Positions 54,620-64,000 of a DNA stretch of 64,000 bases are shown in pieces. The stretch is from Barthelona sp. PCE. Taxonomy: Eukaryota > Metamonada: BaSk clade. Positions within the stretch are counted from its first letter, which is position 1, and each line of letters begins with the position of its first letter. Below the pieces are notes generated by a model that did no database searches, had not been told where the DNA came from, and saw only the letters and a program-made list of their open reading frames with translations. The stretch covers positions 434,001-498,000 of the forward strand of contig JAUFOR010000006.1 in the NCBI GenBank assembly GCA_040285745.1, read 5' to 3'. The translations under genes were made by a program, and so were the position numbers.

Positions 54620-55894
54620 TTACTCTTGGATAACAACACGCACTTCCTCGGTTCCATCAAGCAAACCCTCAGAAGAAGCAGCAGTTAAAGAGCACTGAAC
54701 GTGAGCTTCTTCATCACTTTCGGCTAAATGAGATTGCATTGAACATTGGAACTCCACAGACTCGGGTGTGCACAGATGGACGTTAACTGCACCACTATTC
54801 TCCTCCTTTAATAGTCTCTTCTCCAACAAAAGGCCAATATCATGAGCTTCCTGCAAAGGCATGTCTTTATGTAGCATGATGCCCACATCGATGGTGTTTG
54901 TTGATCCATGAGAGAATACAACTAACCGTTCGAGACCTAAGATCCGTTCATCGAATGTTGTGACAATATAAGCGATTTTGGCATGCTGTTTGGCATCAAC
55001 ACGGACACCTATGAGGCCGGATGCGTGTTCTGAAGCAGTTTCAAACCATGTGTAAAAGATAAATATTGAGAAGAGAATAGCACCAACTGGATCAAGCCAC
55101 CATTGCCAAATAGAACCCAAGTATGCACAGACGCCACCAAAAACGTTAGTGATGACATCGTTACGATGATCCTGAGCGAGTGCTTCGGCAGCAGTAGAAC
55201 CTTTTTCAGCAAGTGAATTACAATAAATAAAAAGAATGAGTTTAGCGAGTGCAACACCTATAATGATCAAGAAAGATGTTAAAGTGAATTCTGCGGTAGC
55301 TTTTTCTAATAACTGATTCACAGCGCTTAGAATGACTTCCAAACTTAACGCACCCATTAGTGTAGAAAAGATAACTACAGAGAGAGGCTCAATACGCGAT
55401 TTTCCTGAAGGGAATTTTAATTGATGAGTGGGCTTTTTCGATGAAACAAAGATTGAAGCAATGAAAAGGACTAAACCACTTAAAAGATCAACACATGAAT
55501 CCAAAAGGGAAGCAAGGATGACAATGGAGCCAGAGAAATAGAAAATGATTGCCTTGGTTATGAGAAGAATAATGTTAACAACAAGACTTACTGTTGAAGC
55601 TTTTTTGCTACGCTCTTCGCTTTCACGTGCTTCGTTCTCGATATCTTCATTAGAACGAGATTCTGCGATAAGAAATTCAATAAATTCAATGCCTTCTTGC
55701 ACTGATGCACGTGGTTTACCCTCCTTGTTATTCAACTCCTCTTTGAGGTGGTCTAGGCGGTGCTTGAGGCACTTGGCGTTCGTATGGTTGCAGAATTGAT
55801 CGTTCTCGTCGTTTTTAAGATGGCCATTACAATCAATGCATTCAATTGGTGCCAACCTAAAGGCGTCCTTTCTTAAATGCTCCCTGTGTGACAT
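54620..55894 (-). CDS. Cation diffusion facilitator, Mn-type (MTP8-11-like)
   Basis: A 424-residue CDF transporter with six membrane helices (about 103-300) and a cytosolic C-terminal ferredoxin-like domain (about 305-390). Metal site A is read as D132-x3-D136 (LLDSCVDLLSG) and D242-x3-D246 (QDHRNDVITN). Paired DxxxD, rather than HxxxD, marks the manganese-selective CDF branch known from plants and fungi. The role would be Mn export or loading into secretory compartments, by proton antiport. The N-terminal 50 residues contain CIDC, C35 and C42 with several His, a possible metal-binding cluster. An acidic C-terminal tail follows. Confidence 0.85.
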   Translation of the reverse strand: MSHREHLRKDAFRLAPIECIDCNGHLKNDENDQFCNHTNAKCLKHRLDHLKEELNNKEGKPRASVQEGIEFIEFLIAESRSNEDIENEARESEERSKKASTVSLVVNIILLITKAIIFYFSGSIVILASLLDSCVDLLSGLVLFIASIFVSSKKPTHQLKFPSGKSRIEPLSVVIFSTLMGALSLEVILSAVNQLLEKATAEFTLTSFLIIIGVALAKLILFIYCNSLAEKGSTAAEALAQDHRNDVITNVFGGVCAYLGSIWQWWLDPVGAILFSIFIFYTWFETASEHASGLIGVRVDAKQHAKIAYIVTTFDERILGLERLVVFSHGSTNTIDVGIMLHKDMPLQEAHDIGLLLEKRLLKEENSGAVNVHLCTPESVEFQCSMQSHLAESDEEAHVQCSLTAASSEGLLDGTEEVRVVIQE

Positions 55895-56132
55895 AGAATG
55901 TGGTCAAATACACAGAAGTACTGAAAAGGGATAAAGTTTCGGTTACGAATTGATGATCTGATATCATCTTTTTCTACCATTGTACACTTTGCAAAACCAC
56001 CAAAACCACCCGAACTGGATCAAAACAAAGATAAAAACATTAACTGAGCATAGAACAATAACAAGTACAATTCTTTACAGAATGAGGTTGAATTAGTGCT
56101 GTGTGAATCACATTAAACCATGGCACGCCCCC

Positions 56133-56387
56133 CTATTCGTACTTAGCCTTAAGCTCTTCAACAAGAGCAATATATCCAGCACCAGCCTCTTCTTGGCTGA
56201 TTCCCTTCTTTCCGTTCCAGGCGTTCCACTTAGCGCGATCCCTCATCTTTAATCGACCAGGCTGAGGGATGTTAACATCACCAACGGTATGTTGTTTGTA
56301 AAGAGCGTAGAGCTCAAGCATCTCGTTCTTCGAGGGCTGGGTGGGGAGCTCGTTCACCATTTCAACGGCGGCTTCAAATGTAGTCAT
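56133..56387 (-). CDS. ACBP: Acyl-CoA-binding protein
   Basis: An 84-residue, single-domain ACBP, the classic size. Diagnostic elements are LYALYKQHTVGDVN (27-40), the ligand-contacting KMRDRAKWNAWNGKKG (47-62) and a final helix with YIALVEELKAKY. It binds medium- to long-chain acyl-CoA in the cytosol, buffering and transporting it for lipid synthesis. Start ATG 56387, stop TAG. Leader CTCATACTTTAACA fits the short-leader pattern. Codons are those of highly expressed genes in this window. Confidence 0.95.
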   Translation of the reverse strand: MTTFEAAVEMVNELPTQPSKNEMLELYALYKQHTVGDVNIPQPGRLKMRDRAKWNAWNGKKGISQEEAGAGYIALVEELKAKYE

Positions 56388-56533
56388 TGTTAAAGTATGA
56401 GTTTTGGGAGAGAAAACAGAAACAAAAAGCCACGTTTAATATCATTATTTGTACTTCACAGAGGATTATCTGATGTAAAATAGTCTTTTCTTACGGATCA
56501 AACATCAAAAACCTCATTCAAAGCAATTTTAAT

Positions 56534-59500
56534 CTAAAAAACTTTATTCTCGTTCGTTTCAGCAGCCAATGTTTTTTTAAACGTAATGATGACGTGCTTT
56601 GTCGTGGAACTACAGTTGACCAAATCTTTCGTTGGATCAGCAAAAACTTGATCAAAATCAGGCAAATTCTTCTCATAGCGTTCGAAAAATGTTGAATAAA
56701 AATCAACTTCAACTGTTGGCTTGCTGAAAACACCGTCATCCTCAGTCTCTACTGTCTCACACTTACACATACATAACAACAATGATGAAATGGGTTGGAA
56801 CAGTGTGTACTTTGCATTATCTAACTCATAGATGGTTATAAAGCATAGCAAAAGGAACAGGTCAGTCATTGCTACCCTTATCTCATCAAAATTAAGCTCA
56901 TTAACTTTGTTAAAATTCATGTTGAAAGAAGTTGCTATCATGAAATTGCGCACGTCCTCCTCCTCATGTATGTACGAATAGTAGTTCTTCCACAAGTTCT
57001 GTGCCATGTGGTGCACATAAACAGCAATATCTGCGATAAGATTTTGATTTTGAACCTGAACAAAGAACCCTCTTGACCATTCCAGAGCTAACAGAGCCAA
57101 CTGGGGCACAGTCTTGATGATAACTGTTGTGTTACTACCTGGGTCAGCTTGTTTAAACATTGTACCAAACATATCTACCAATGAAGCAGTGAATTCAGGA
57201 TATTCCATAAAGATACCAATATCAATAACAGAATACATTTCTAGAAGTTTACCGAGGAAGATGTCAAGACAATCGTCATTGAAAGACTCGAATAAACCGC
57301 ATGAAACAAGCTGAGCAGAGAATATGTTCTTCAACAAGTATTGAATAGCAGTAAGAATTGGAATTGTGCCTTCAATAAAGTTTTCGTCATCCGCTCCGTA
57401 TGAATCTATGTTCTGTATGAAAGGACACGTGTCAATTATGATGGAGATTACGGTAATGGAAAACTTGAATAAAGAGACACGGCAACTCTCCGGTAGCATC
57501 GTCAAACGGCTCATCTTGTTATGGGACATACCCTTCAACCAATCCAGTATGGATACAGCAACATCAACACATGACTTTGACTCCTCACAAACGAATTCCT
57601 GAGTGAACTGAATAAACGCATCGTAACATTGCTCCATGAAGCGAACAAACATGATGAAGACCTTCTTGCCGGTGTTACCACGATCAGGTAGAAAAGATTG
57701 CAAAACACCAGTTAGATCAAGACTAATTTGAATTACTTCACTTGCTGAACTGATTGACTCTATGCGATCGCCAAAGATAAAAAGAAATCGGTAAACAATA
57801 TCTGTCATGTTAAGCGCCTGCATTACACGGGAGATCATACAATATAAAGTAGGTCTTATATGATAGTAATCAGGGTCAGCAATGATGGGAAAAGCTTCAC
57901 CATTAGCGGAATGTAATGAAAGGAGATCTGGGATCAATTCACTGTCATTCAGCACGGAGAAAACTGCTGCTGAGCACCAATCATCTAGTACACGCAACGC
58001 ATATTCGATTATAACAATATGTTCAGCATCGTAAAACTTTAATAAATTAAAGAGATAGAAAGCAGGAGCACTAGCATAGTCCAGCTCTGATTCAAAGACA
58101 TTAGACTTGTCGATAAGTGTCTTCCGTTCATTGGCGTGCAAAAATTTGTTTCTCACCATCGACCACAAAGAGATGATTGAGAAATCCAATTGAGGGAGCA
58201 TTTCACACGGCTCAATGTCATTCCTGAGGACAACAACCTTGTTATACATTAAAGCAAAGAAGTGAACGTTGTTGGGTTTATCGGATGTTGCATGGTAGCT
58301 TGAACATACGTTTTCTATGATAGAAGAGATGAGAAGGATGCAAAGGGAGTAATGTGCAACGTCATCTTCACTAGTGACATCAAATTCACCTCTATAAAAC
58401 CAAAACTCTTCAAGAATATCTTTAAATCTGTTGTAGAATCTCTTCATACATTTTGCAAGCTTCTTTGTGCAATCAACAAAACCCTCTAGATCATTCTCAA
58501 GCCAGTTATAGGTGTCATATGTTTCTAGAAAAGCAGTTACCAGATTAATCCAGTGCTCGAAAGAGTTATCGAAAAAAGATTGGACAGCAGGGGTAGAAAC
58601 ACCCAATATATGTGATAAACCTTCGAAAACAGAATTCATAGCATTGAAATTCTTGGACTTAACAACGCCTAACAAAAACCCATTTGCTAGACTATCAAAA
58701 AATTCATTAAACGAATCACTAGCTAGTTCATCACATGATCTCTGGAAGATTTTCTGTGATAATTTTGAAGCTACAAACATTAATGATTCACTTTCAAGTA
58801 TACTATCATGATTGTAAATTTCCATGATGAATTTCAAAGATTCACTTAAAAAAACATTACTGCCGCCGTACATTGCTTGTGTGTTCGGATATGTAGTTGA
58901 TTTTTTACCAAGATTACAAATTGGAATGAGTAATTTAATAATTTTTTTCCGTAGGTTATTACCTTCCTTATAAGAAAGATCAAACTCTTGACAAAACAAC
59001 TGACATAAAAACTCAGGTAATTCACATGAATAACGATCATCAACATTTAATATTAAAATATTCCAACTTTCATCCAAACTTAAGCAACGATTATTATCAT
59101 ACATAGCAGAAGTAGATGAAGCACGTCTAAATTGAAAGTCATATTCAAGACAACTAGTGAGAACATCCAAGATATAAGGTAAAATATCGGTATTCTCCAA
59201 TTTATAAAGGAAATCTTTCGCTAATTCAAAAAATGACTGGATAATATGATCATTAAAACGTTGATTTAACATACGGTTTAAAGAAGCAGAAATACAATCT
59301 GTAGATCCAGAAAATGTTTTTGTTATTGAATCAAGCATCAAAAGAAATAAACAATAAATAGCAGATAACATATCATCATCATCTTCTTCTTCCATTTCTC
59401 TAATAGAGGTAACAAAATAACTGATTTCTTCTGTAAAGTTGGTTATGAGATCATTGCTTTGGAAATGGATAACAGTTGCCCATGTGAATTTAGTTAAAAG

Positions 59501-59821
59501 TGCAAATAAATTAACTGCACTTTTTATAATATCTAATTCGAATTCTAGTGCACGGTTGGTGAGGAATTCGAGCAGTATGACACGAAGATTCAATATTTGT
59601 TCATCTGAAACATTGGCAAAATGTGTTTGAACAATGTTTTGTATCGCAACGAAAGAGAATGTAATACATTGCGGTACAGACGAGTTCACCACAACCTCTA
59701 CCCACGCATCAATATGTTCAATACTGGCTGAAAGTTCAAATAGCTCTAGTTGGGATTCATTGGCAGTTTCCCCGCCTGAATACATATCTGTGCACAAATT
59801 TTCAAGTTTTTCGAGTGACAT
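56534..59821 (-). CDS. Importin-beta-family exportin, exportin-7-like
   Basis: A 1095-residue helical-repeat protein in one exon. The N-terminus SLEKLENLCTDMYS parallels the LAQLENLCKQLYE start of exportin-7/RanBP16. The C-terminal region around LVSCGLFESFNDDCLDIFLGKLLEMY and EYPEFTASLVDMFGTMF parallels the NFGVFRLYGD..L...L...YPKLSQSYYSLLEVL stretch of the same protein. Length matches (human 1087). Exportin-7 moves folded proteins across nuclear pores with Ran-GTP. Similarity is spread over the length without a single signature, and exportin-4 is a close alternative. Start ATG 59821; the frame extends four codons further to a TTG. Confidence 0.68.
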   Translation of the reverse strand: MSLEKLENLCTDMYSGGETANESQLELFELSASIEHIDAWVEVVVNSSVPQCITFSFVAIQNIVQTHFANVSDEQILNLRVILLEFLTNRALEFELDIIKSAVNLFALLTKFTWATVIHFQSNDLITNFTEEISYFVTSIREMEEEDDDDMLSAIYCLFLLMLDSITKTFSGSTDCISASLNRMLNQRFNDHIIQSFFELAKDFLYKLENTDILPYILDVLTSCLEYDFQFRRASSTSAMYDNNRCLSLDESWNILILNVDDRYSCELPEFLCQLFCQEFDLSYKEGNNLRKKIIKLLIPICNLGKKSTTYPNTQAMYGGSNVFLSESLKFIMEIYNHDSILESESLMFVASKLSQKIFQRSCDELASDSFNEFFDSLANGFLLGVVKSKNFNAMNSVFEGLSHILGVSTPAVQSFFDNSFEHWINLVTAFLETYDTYNWLENDLEGFVDCTKKLAKCMKRFYNRFKDILEEFWFYRGEFDVTSEDDVAHYSLCILLISSIIENVCSSYHATSDKPNNVHFFALMYNKVVVLRNDIEPCEMLPQLDFSIISLWSMVRNKFLHANERKTLIDKSNVFESELDYASAPAFYLFNLLKFYDAEHIVIIEYALRVLDDWCSAAVFSVLNDSELIPDLLSLHSANGEAFPIIADPDYYHIRPTLYCMISRVMQALNMTDIVYRFLFIFGDRIESISSASEVIQISLDLTGVLQSFLPDRGNTGKKVFIMFVRFMEQCYDAFIQFTQEFVCEESKSCVDVAVSILDWLKGMSHNKMSRLTMLPESCRVSLFKFSITVISIIIDTCPFIQNIDSYGADDENFIEGTIPILTAIQYLLKNIFSAQLVSCGLFESFNDDCLDIFLGKLLEMYSVIDIGIFMEYPEFTASLVDMFGTMFKQADPGSNTTVIIKTVPQLALLALEWSRGFFVQVQNQNLIADIAVYVHHMAQNLWKNYYSYIHEEEDVRNFMIATSFNMNFNKVNELNFDEIRVAMTDLFLLLCFITIYELDNAKYTLFQPISSLLLCMCKCETVETEDDGVFSKPTVEVDFYSTFFERYEKNLPDFDQVFADPTKDLVNCSSTTKHVIITFKKTLAAETNENKVF

Positions 59822-60440
59822 GTTGCGATTCAATCACAAATATGTTCAAGCAAGTTGAAAAGATAACTGAAAAGGGATGAAAAGAAAAGCGCAACTTTAT
59901 GCAGTTTAAAGGTGAAGAGACATCTTTACACACACACTCCCAGACACATTTATCATCACAGTTCTGTTAGGTTTAATTCCAAAAATTGTAGTTATTGAGG
60001 ATTTTTGATACTTTGCTCTCAATTTGACTTTGAAGTATCTCACATTGCAAAAAGCAGGTTAATATCACAAAAAGTTCCAGAAAACCATTTATAGCTATTT
60101 ATAAATTTTCTCAATTAAATTTTCATTACTTTTTTTAATTTGCGTTTGTCCGATACTTTTCAACCGCAAACGTGTCATTTAACAGTGAATATATCGATTG
60201 TATGTATGGGTTTTGAATACATTAAGCTATTAAAGGATGATCTAAAATTTTCAAAAAATATGTTCATCTCAATATTGTTCCAACCCATGAATATCACCGC
60301 TAGTGATTTTTTTGGCCATCGCACACTATGCTAATGTTTGAACATCCAAGACAGTAGATTCAAGCATAATCCCTTTATCACAGTCCTTTTTTGCAGTGTT
60401 TTTATTTTAACTGCTTCCTGATACTTGTCCTATTCAGCCC
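59822..60440. other. Divergent intergenic region, largest gap in the window
   Basis: 619 bp, AT-rich. It contains a weak open frame (60140-60334) that I do not accept as a gene, and a CGTTTG/CAAACG inverted repeat about 20 bases apart near 60140-60170. No tRNA or other RNA gene recognised. Confidence 0.4.
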
Positions 60441-62018
60441 ATGTCCTACCAAAACAGTTTAACGCGTCGCTTCCCTTATCAAACAAAAAAAAGTTCCTAC
60501 AAGCATGGTACTTGTGAAGTAATCGTTTTATGTCGGGACAACAGCTCAGAGCTTTTTCATGAGCTGGAAAACTATGTACAAAACGTCCAAGAATATTTAC
60601 GTGAAAATTGCATAAATGTTTACATCACAGATGTATATAAAGATGAGCCAATTGATAAGCATTCACTGAAGGCAGTGATTAAACTGTCCCCTAGTGAATT
60701 TTTAGTTGTCATTGGAGATAAAAACGTTGAAAAGAACACTGTTTCTGGTCGAATTAATTCTCGTTTAGTTCATCTTTCATCAGAAAATTGGGTAACGTAC
60801 GTTTTGGAAGAGAACAAGGATTCATTTGAGGATTTGGCGAAAGATCGTAAGTACCCCATGACTTTGGTTTGCAGAATTCTTTCTGGACTAGGGTTAAAGG
60901 GCATTAAGTCGTGTTTTAAGACTATACGTTCTTTTGAGAAGGTTATTGATGACGATGAATCAAACACTAGCGTGTTATCAAACTTGAGGGCAAGTGGTTT
61001 CTTAGTGTTACGTTCGCTTTTGGCTGCTTATAATATTTTACTTACTCATGTAACTATTGTTGAGGAAGTTGTACCAACTAAAGGTAAGCTGCTGTCACGT
61101 TCAGAATATGAAGCTGTCTGTGAGAGAGCCACAAACCCTTATGCTACTGTTAAAGAAATGATCATTACGACGGATGTTGCAGATAAATTATTTAATGAGT
61201 ATATCTTTGAGTTTGCTCTTGAATTAATTGAAAAGGGAGAGCAAGTTTTTAATTTACAAGCTTTTCAACAAAAAAGCAGTAAGAAAACTCAAAATACTCG
61301 TGTTCGTAATGAAGAAATTGAAACATGGAACACTTATACACGTCGTGTCAAGATCTTTTTGATGGACGCGAAGGATCGTTTCCGTAGCAAGGACAAATTT
61401 GATACTTTTACTGATGTTCCTTATTTTCAAAACAGGAATTCTAATTACGTTCAATGCAATTATTGTAACATGGCTTCTCGTAAAGGAAAAGAGTGTGATA
61501 TTTGTAAGTTTGTTACAAGATCAACTGCTCCGTCTTTTAGTAACATTCCCAAACCAATAATTCCTACTAAACAGGAACCTACTTTGGTTTCTGCAATTGC
61601 AAATAAGGTAAAGGCTCCAACCATTAAGCCAATGATTGTTGCCGAACAAAAGCAAGAAATTGGAACGATTCCTGTTACGCAAAAAATTACAGATCGTGAA
61701 AATGCATATCTTCAACAGATCAATTCACAACAATTACATGTTGAGAAGCTTTTAGATCTGATTGAGAAGCAAGAAAAGAAGATTGAGAAGTTGGAGGAAG
61801 AAAATCTTAAATTGCGTTTACAGTCTTCATCTCCTTTGTTCTATTCAGGGTTCAATAATTATAGGGACTTTAATGGATATCCTCCCAATCGTTCTTTTTC
61901 TGATAATACTATTAAGAGTGATAAACTTCCAGTTTTTCCTGAAGTTGATCGTACTTCAAGTTATTCAGAGATCAATAACGCCGGTTTTGGTGGTTTTGAT
62001 ATCTCATCTCTTAATTAA
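60441..62018 (+). CDS. Zinc-ribbon and coiled-coil protein, possibly NCOA5-like
   Basis: A 525-residue protein. Residues about 23-110 (CEVIVLCRDNSSELFHELENYV, LSPSEFLVVIGDKNVEKNTVSG) look like an anticodon-binding-type alpha/beta fold as in the coactivator NCOA5, a HisRS-derived domain; this is tentative. A helical region follows, then a CX2C-x8-CX2C zinc ribbon (CNYCN...CDICK, near 345), a Pro/Lys linker and a short coiled coil (LLDLIEKQEKKIEKLEEEN, near 440). The C-terminal 70 residues are Asn/Ser/Phe-rich and disordered. No catalytic site is visible. The combination suggests a nuclear RNA- or DNA-linked adaptor. Confidence 0.6.
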   Translation: MSYQNSLTRRFPYQTKKSSYKHGTCEVIVLCRDNSSELFHELENYVQNVQEYLRENCINVYITDVYKDEPIDKHSLKAVIKLSPSEFLVVIGDKNVEKNTVSGRINSRLVHLSSENWVTYVLEENKDSFEDLAKDRKYPMTLVCRILSGLGLKGIKSCFKTIRSFEKVIDDDESNTSVLSNLRASGFLVLRSLLAAYNILLTHVTIVEEVVPTKGKLLSRSEYEAVCERATNPYATVKEMIITTDVADKLFNEYIFEFALELIEKGEQVFNLQAFQQKSSKKTQNTRVRNEEIETWNTYTRRVKIFLMDAKDRFRSKDKFDTFTDVPYFQNRNSNYVQCNYCNMASRKGKECDICKFVTRSTAPSFSNIPKPIIPTKQEPTLVSAIANKVKAPTIKPMIVAEQKQEIGTIPVTQKITDRENAYLQQINSQQLHVEKLLDLIEKQEKKIEKLEEENLKLRLQSSSPLFYSGFNNYRDFNGYPPNRSFSDNTIKSDKLPVFPEVDRTSSYSEINNAGFGGFDISSLN

Positions 62019-62142
62019 AAGATGTTTTTAAGAGTTTTTGATTGAATAATAACATTTATGTTGTTTACGAAGGTTTACAAAGTGCTTTTTTTGCACAATA
62101 TTACAATTATTTTTTTTTTTTACTTCCTAATACAACAAAAAA

Positions 62143-64000
62143 TTATTCAGTTCTTACCTTAATAACATGTTTAAAGAATGGGAAAGAAGTGAGTATTTGT
62201 GCTAACTCGAATAAACTTAATAAAATCCAATTGCTGCTTAATCTATTACCCAAGAATGCAAAGGCGAAAAGGCAAACAACAATCACTAACTTAGAGAAAA
62301 GCAAGTTGATGTCATCACGAGTATACACTTTACGATACATTAAGACTATTGGAATGTAGAAAAAACAAAAGAGCCAATTACTTATCCTGTTGCTTTCAAG
62401 AATTAGTGTGGTAAGAAGATTCACAACAACTTGGGACGATAGAACAATTACCTGACTGTCAGTTAGTATTGTTTCATTTTCAATCATATGCTTATCTTCT
62501 TTTCTTTGTTTAAACTTGTTAATAAATGTAAGAACCCCCATCCACATGATGCCGTATACTCCTCTACCGATGTAACATATGTCCCAAATCTGCAGAACAG
62601 CAATGCTTACAACATAACTGAGGGCCCTCATTACTGTATTAAATCTACTGTTGCCAGTCTCATGGAATAAGAGTGGGAACAAAACAATTACCATCACACT
62701 TATAAGTTGAGAGAAAGGCTCGTTTGTGAGCATCAACGAGAATATGCATAATATATATGCGGAAATCAACACAGGGATAGGTTTCCTGACTTCATCAACA
62801 AATATAAAACGCATTGCGTTTATAGAGATGGCAATAGCAGCAAATATGACTCCGATTTTGTTGCGGCCGTCCATTGCAAACGTCATGAAGTAAGCACTGG
62901 AGAAGCTAGACAGTAATAATCCAATGAGTAACAGATCACGAGTGATGAGATGAATTCTTTCCGTCTTGACGAGAATAGCATATGTTATCACGACAACAAA
63001 CGTTACCAATAGAAGAAGGATCATGTACCAGGGCATGAAGTGGAAGACATAAGGAATATTGAAATGCATTAGACTGACCAATACGAGGAAGATGCCTACG
63101 AAATAGAGGCCTGTGGCAATTTTAGTGTACTGTGGGGTGCAGAACTCACCGCGACATGATGTGATGATCCAAGCAAGTGTAAGAGGACCGACACAAAGCG
63201 TCAAAGTTACAGGTACTTGGGTCAAAGTAGACACAACAAAAAGACTCCAAGCGGCTCCGATTGCAGCAATACGCCACGATAGGACCTTCTCGAAACCACC
63301 CTCCTCTCTGATGACAAGAATTAGGAGAACATAAAAGATCATCAATACTGAAGCACTAACAAACCCGAGATCCTCAAGGGCAAAGAGCTTTAGAGCTGCA
63401 CCAAGTGTGTATTGGTACACAGCCTGGTCGTAATACTTCTTCATTCTGATACCAAATAACCACAGTATAAGAGAGGTCAGAAATACATATGCTGGATAAT
63501 ACCCATGAAAGACTCCATGTCTGATGCGCATGAGACGTGTCTCCAATATGAACAGAGCACAGAATAAAAACGCGCCACAGACCTTGAGCACTGCATGAAT
63601 TAGGGGCATGTACTCTTCCTTTCGAACGTTAATAACGACTGTGATAGTTGCACCGACCATGAATGCGATGACCCACAGGAGAATCTCGTTGTAGTCCTCA
63701 TCGGAGGTAGTTGTATAAGCTGTTGAAGTTGAAAGAATCATGATAAAGACCATTAGGTAGAGTCCAACTATTGTTATTAATTTGGACTCCTTTCCAGCAC
63801 GTTTAGCAAACCTAGATTCGTTCAAGATGAGCGTGTAGAACAAGAAAGTGAAGATGAAAGCAACTATTGGATGATCAATAGCTGAAAATATGCAAGACAT
63901 GATGGCAGACACTGGAAGAATATGGGCACCATTTTCCAGCAGCCCAAACCCCTTGACGAGGACCAGGCATATGTAGAAAGAGGCACCGAGGGCACCCAAC
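62143..64000 (-). CDS. Large multi-pass membrane protein, partial
   Basis: At least 618 residues, open to the right edge, so the start lies outside the window. It has around 17-19 hydrophobic helices with short loops and no large soluble domain. I recognise no family; SNAT, MFS or GPI-anchor enzymes are not evident. Loops contain a KQRKEDKHMIENE cytosolic stretch near the C-terminal third. The TAA stop is at 62143-62145. The 124 bp gap to the convergent gene is longer than usual here. Transport or lipid-linked enzyme functions are both open. Confidence 0.75.
   Translation of the reverse strand, partial: LGALGASFYICLVLVKGFGLLENGAHILPVSAIMSCIFSAIDHPIVAFIFTFLFYTLILNESRFAKRAGKESKLITIVGLYLMVFIMILSTSTAYTTTSDEDYNEILLWVIAFMVGATITVVINVRKEEYMPLIHAVLKVCGAFLFCALFILETRLMRIRHGVFHGYYPAYVFLTSLILWLFGIRMKKYYDQAVYQYTLGAALKLFALEDLGFVSASVLMIFYVLLILVIREEGGFEKVLSWRIAAIGAAWSLFVVSTLTQVPVTLTLCVGPLTLAWIITSCRGEFCTPQYTKIATGLYFVGIFLVLVSLMHFNIPYVFHFMPWYMILLLLVTFVVVITYAILVKTERIHLITRDLLLIGLLLSSFSSAYFMTFAMDGRNKIGVIFAAIAISINAMRFIFVDEVRKPIPVLISAYILCIFSLMLTNEPFSQLISVMVIVLFPLLFHETGNSRFNTVMRALSYVVSIAVLQIWDICYIGRGVYGIMWMGVLTFINKFKQRKEDKHMIENETILTDSQVIVLSSQVVVNLLTTLILESNRISNWLFCFFYIPIVLMYRKVYTRDDINLLFSKLVIVVCLFAFAFLGNRLSSNWILLSLFELAQILTSFPFFKHVIKVRTE

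Noticed and set aside
60140-60334. 64-codon plus-strand frame in the largest gap
   Set aside because: AT-rich, no motif, no clear initiator and isolated; chance frames of this size are common here.

Overview
This is a window of nuclear DNA from a gene-dense, AT-rich protist. It encodes about 40 proteins in 64 kb on both strands, using TAA, TAG and TGA as stops. The content is wholly eukaryotic: Cdc48/p97, AP-2 alpha adaptin, a large nucleoporin, DNA polymerase delta subunit 2, Mps1 kinase, kinesin, a USP47-like deubiquitinase, ERGIC-53-like lectin and TYW1. An LRRC56 (ODA8) homologue implies motile flagella. Nearly every gene is one open exon. The one intron I can define (63 nt, in the kinesin gene) starts GTATGT and ends ACTTACATTTAG. 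That puts the presumed branch point directly against the 3' splice site, as in the parabasalid/Giardia-type motif ACTAACACACAG. With the very short leaders, this suggests a metamonad flagellate, most like a parabasalid. That placement is an inference.

Layout. 158-8784: amino-acid permease, three unrecognised proteins, a ChAPs-like TPR protein and a tail-anchored protein. 9126-18253: a 1901-residue Nup188/Nup205-like nucleoporin, Mps1 kinase and a TPR-like protein. 18462-22288: Alba-like protein, SPFH protein, POLD2 and TatD nuclease. 22689-34272: AP-2 alpha, three unrecognised proteins, Cdc48, LRRC56 and Rxt3. 34387-43348: possible histone-fold protein, small Cys-rich membrane protein, RanBP1, ApgM-type phosphoglycerate mutase, multi-pass protein, kinesin and small basic proteins. 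43787-49242: USP47-like protease, coiled-coil protein and TYW1. 49591-64000: Siw14/OCA-like pseudophosphatase, zinc-finger protein with a PIP box, Gid2/RMND5, ERGIC-53-like lectin, Mn-type CDF transporter, ACBP, exportin-7-like protein, a zinc-ribbon/coiled-coil protein and a multi-pass protein cut by the window edge.

Neighbouring genes do not form pathway clusters, as is usual for a eukaryote. Themes still recur: nuclear transport (nucleoporin, RanBP1, exportin), ubiquitin turnover (Cdc48, USP47, Gid2), secretory traffic (AP-2, ChAPs, ERGIC-53) and the microtubule/mitotic system (kinesin, Mps1, LRRC56). Convergent genes are packed extremely tightly: most are separated by 0-40 bp, and one pair shares a TTAA in which both stop codons overlap. 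I found no mobile elements, rRNA, tRNA, CRISPR or prophage.

Product names rest on motif recognition by eye; no database search was run.
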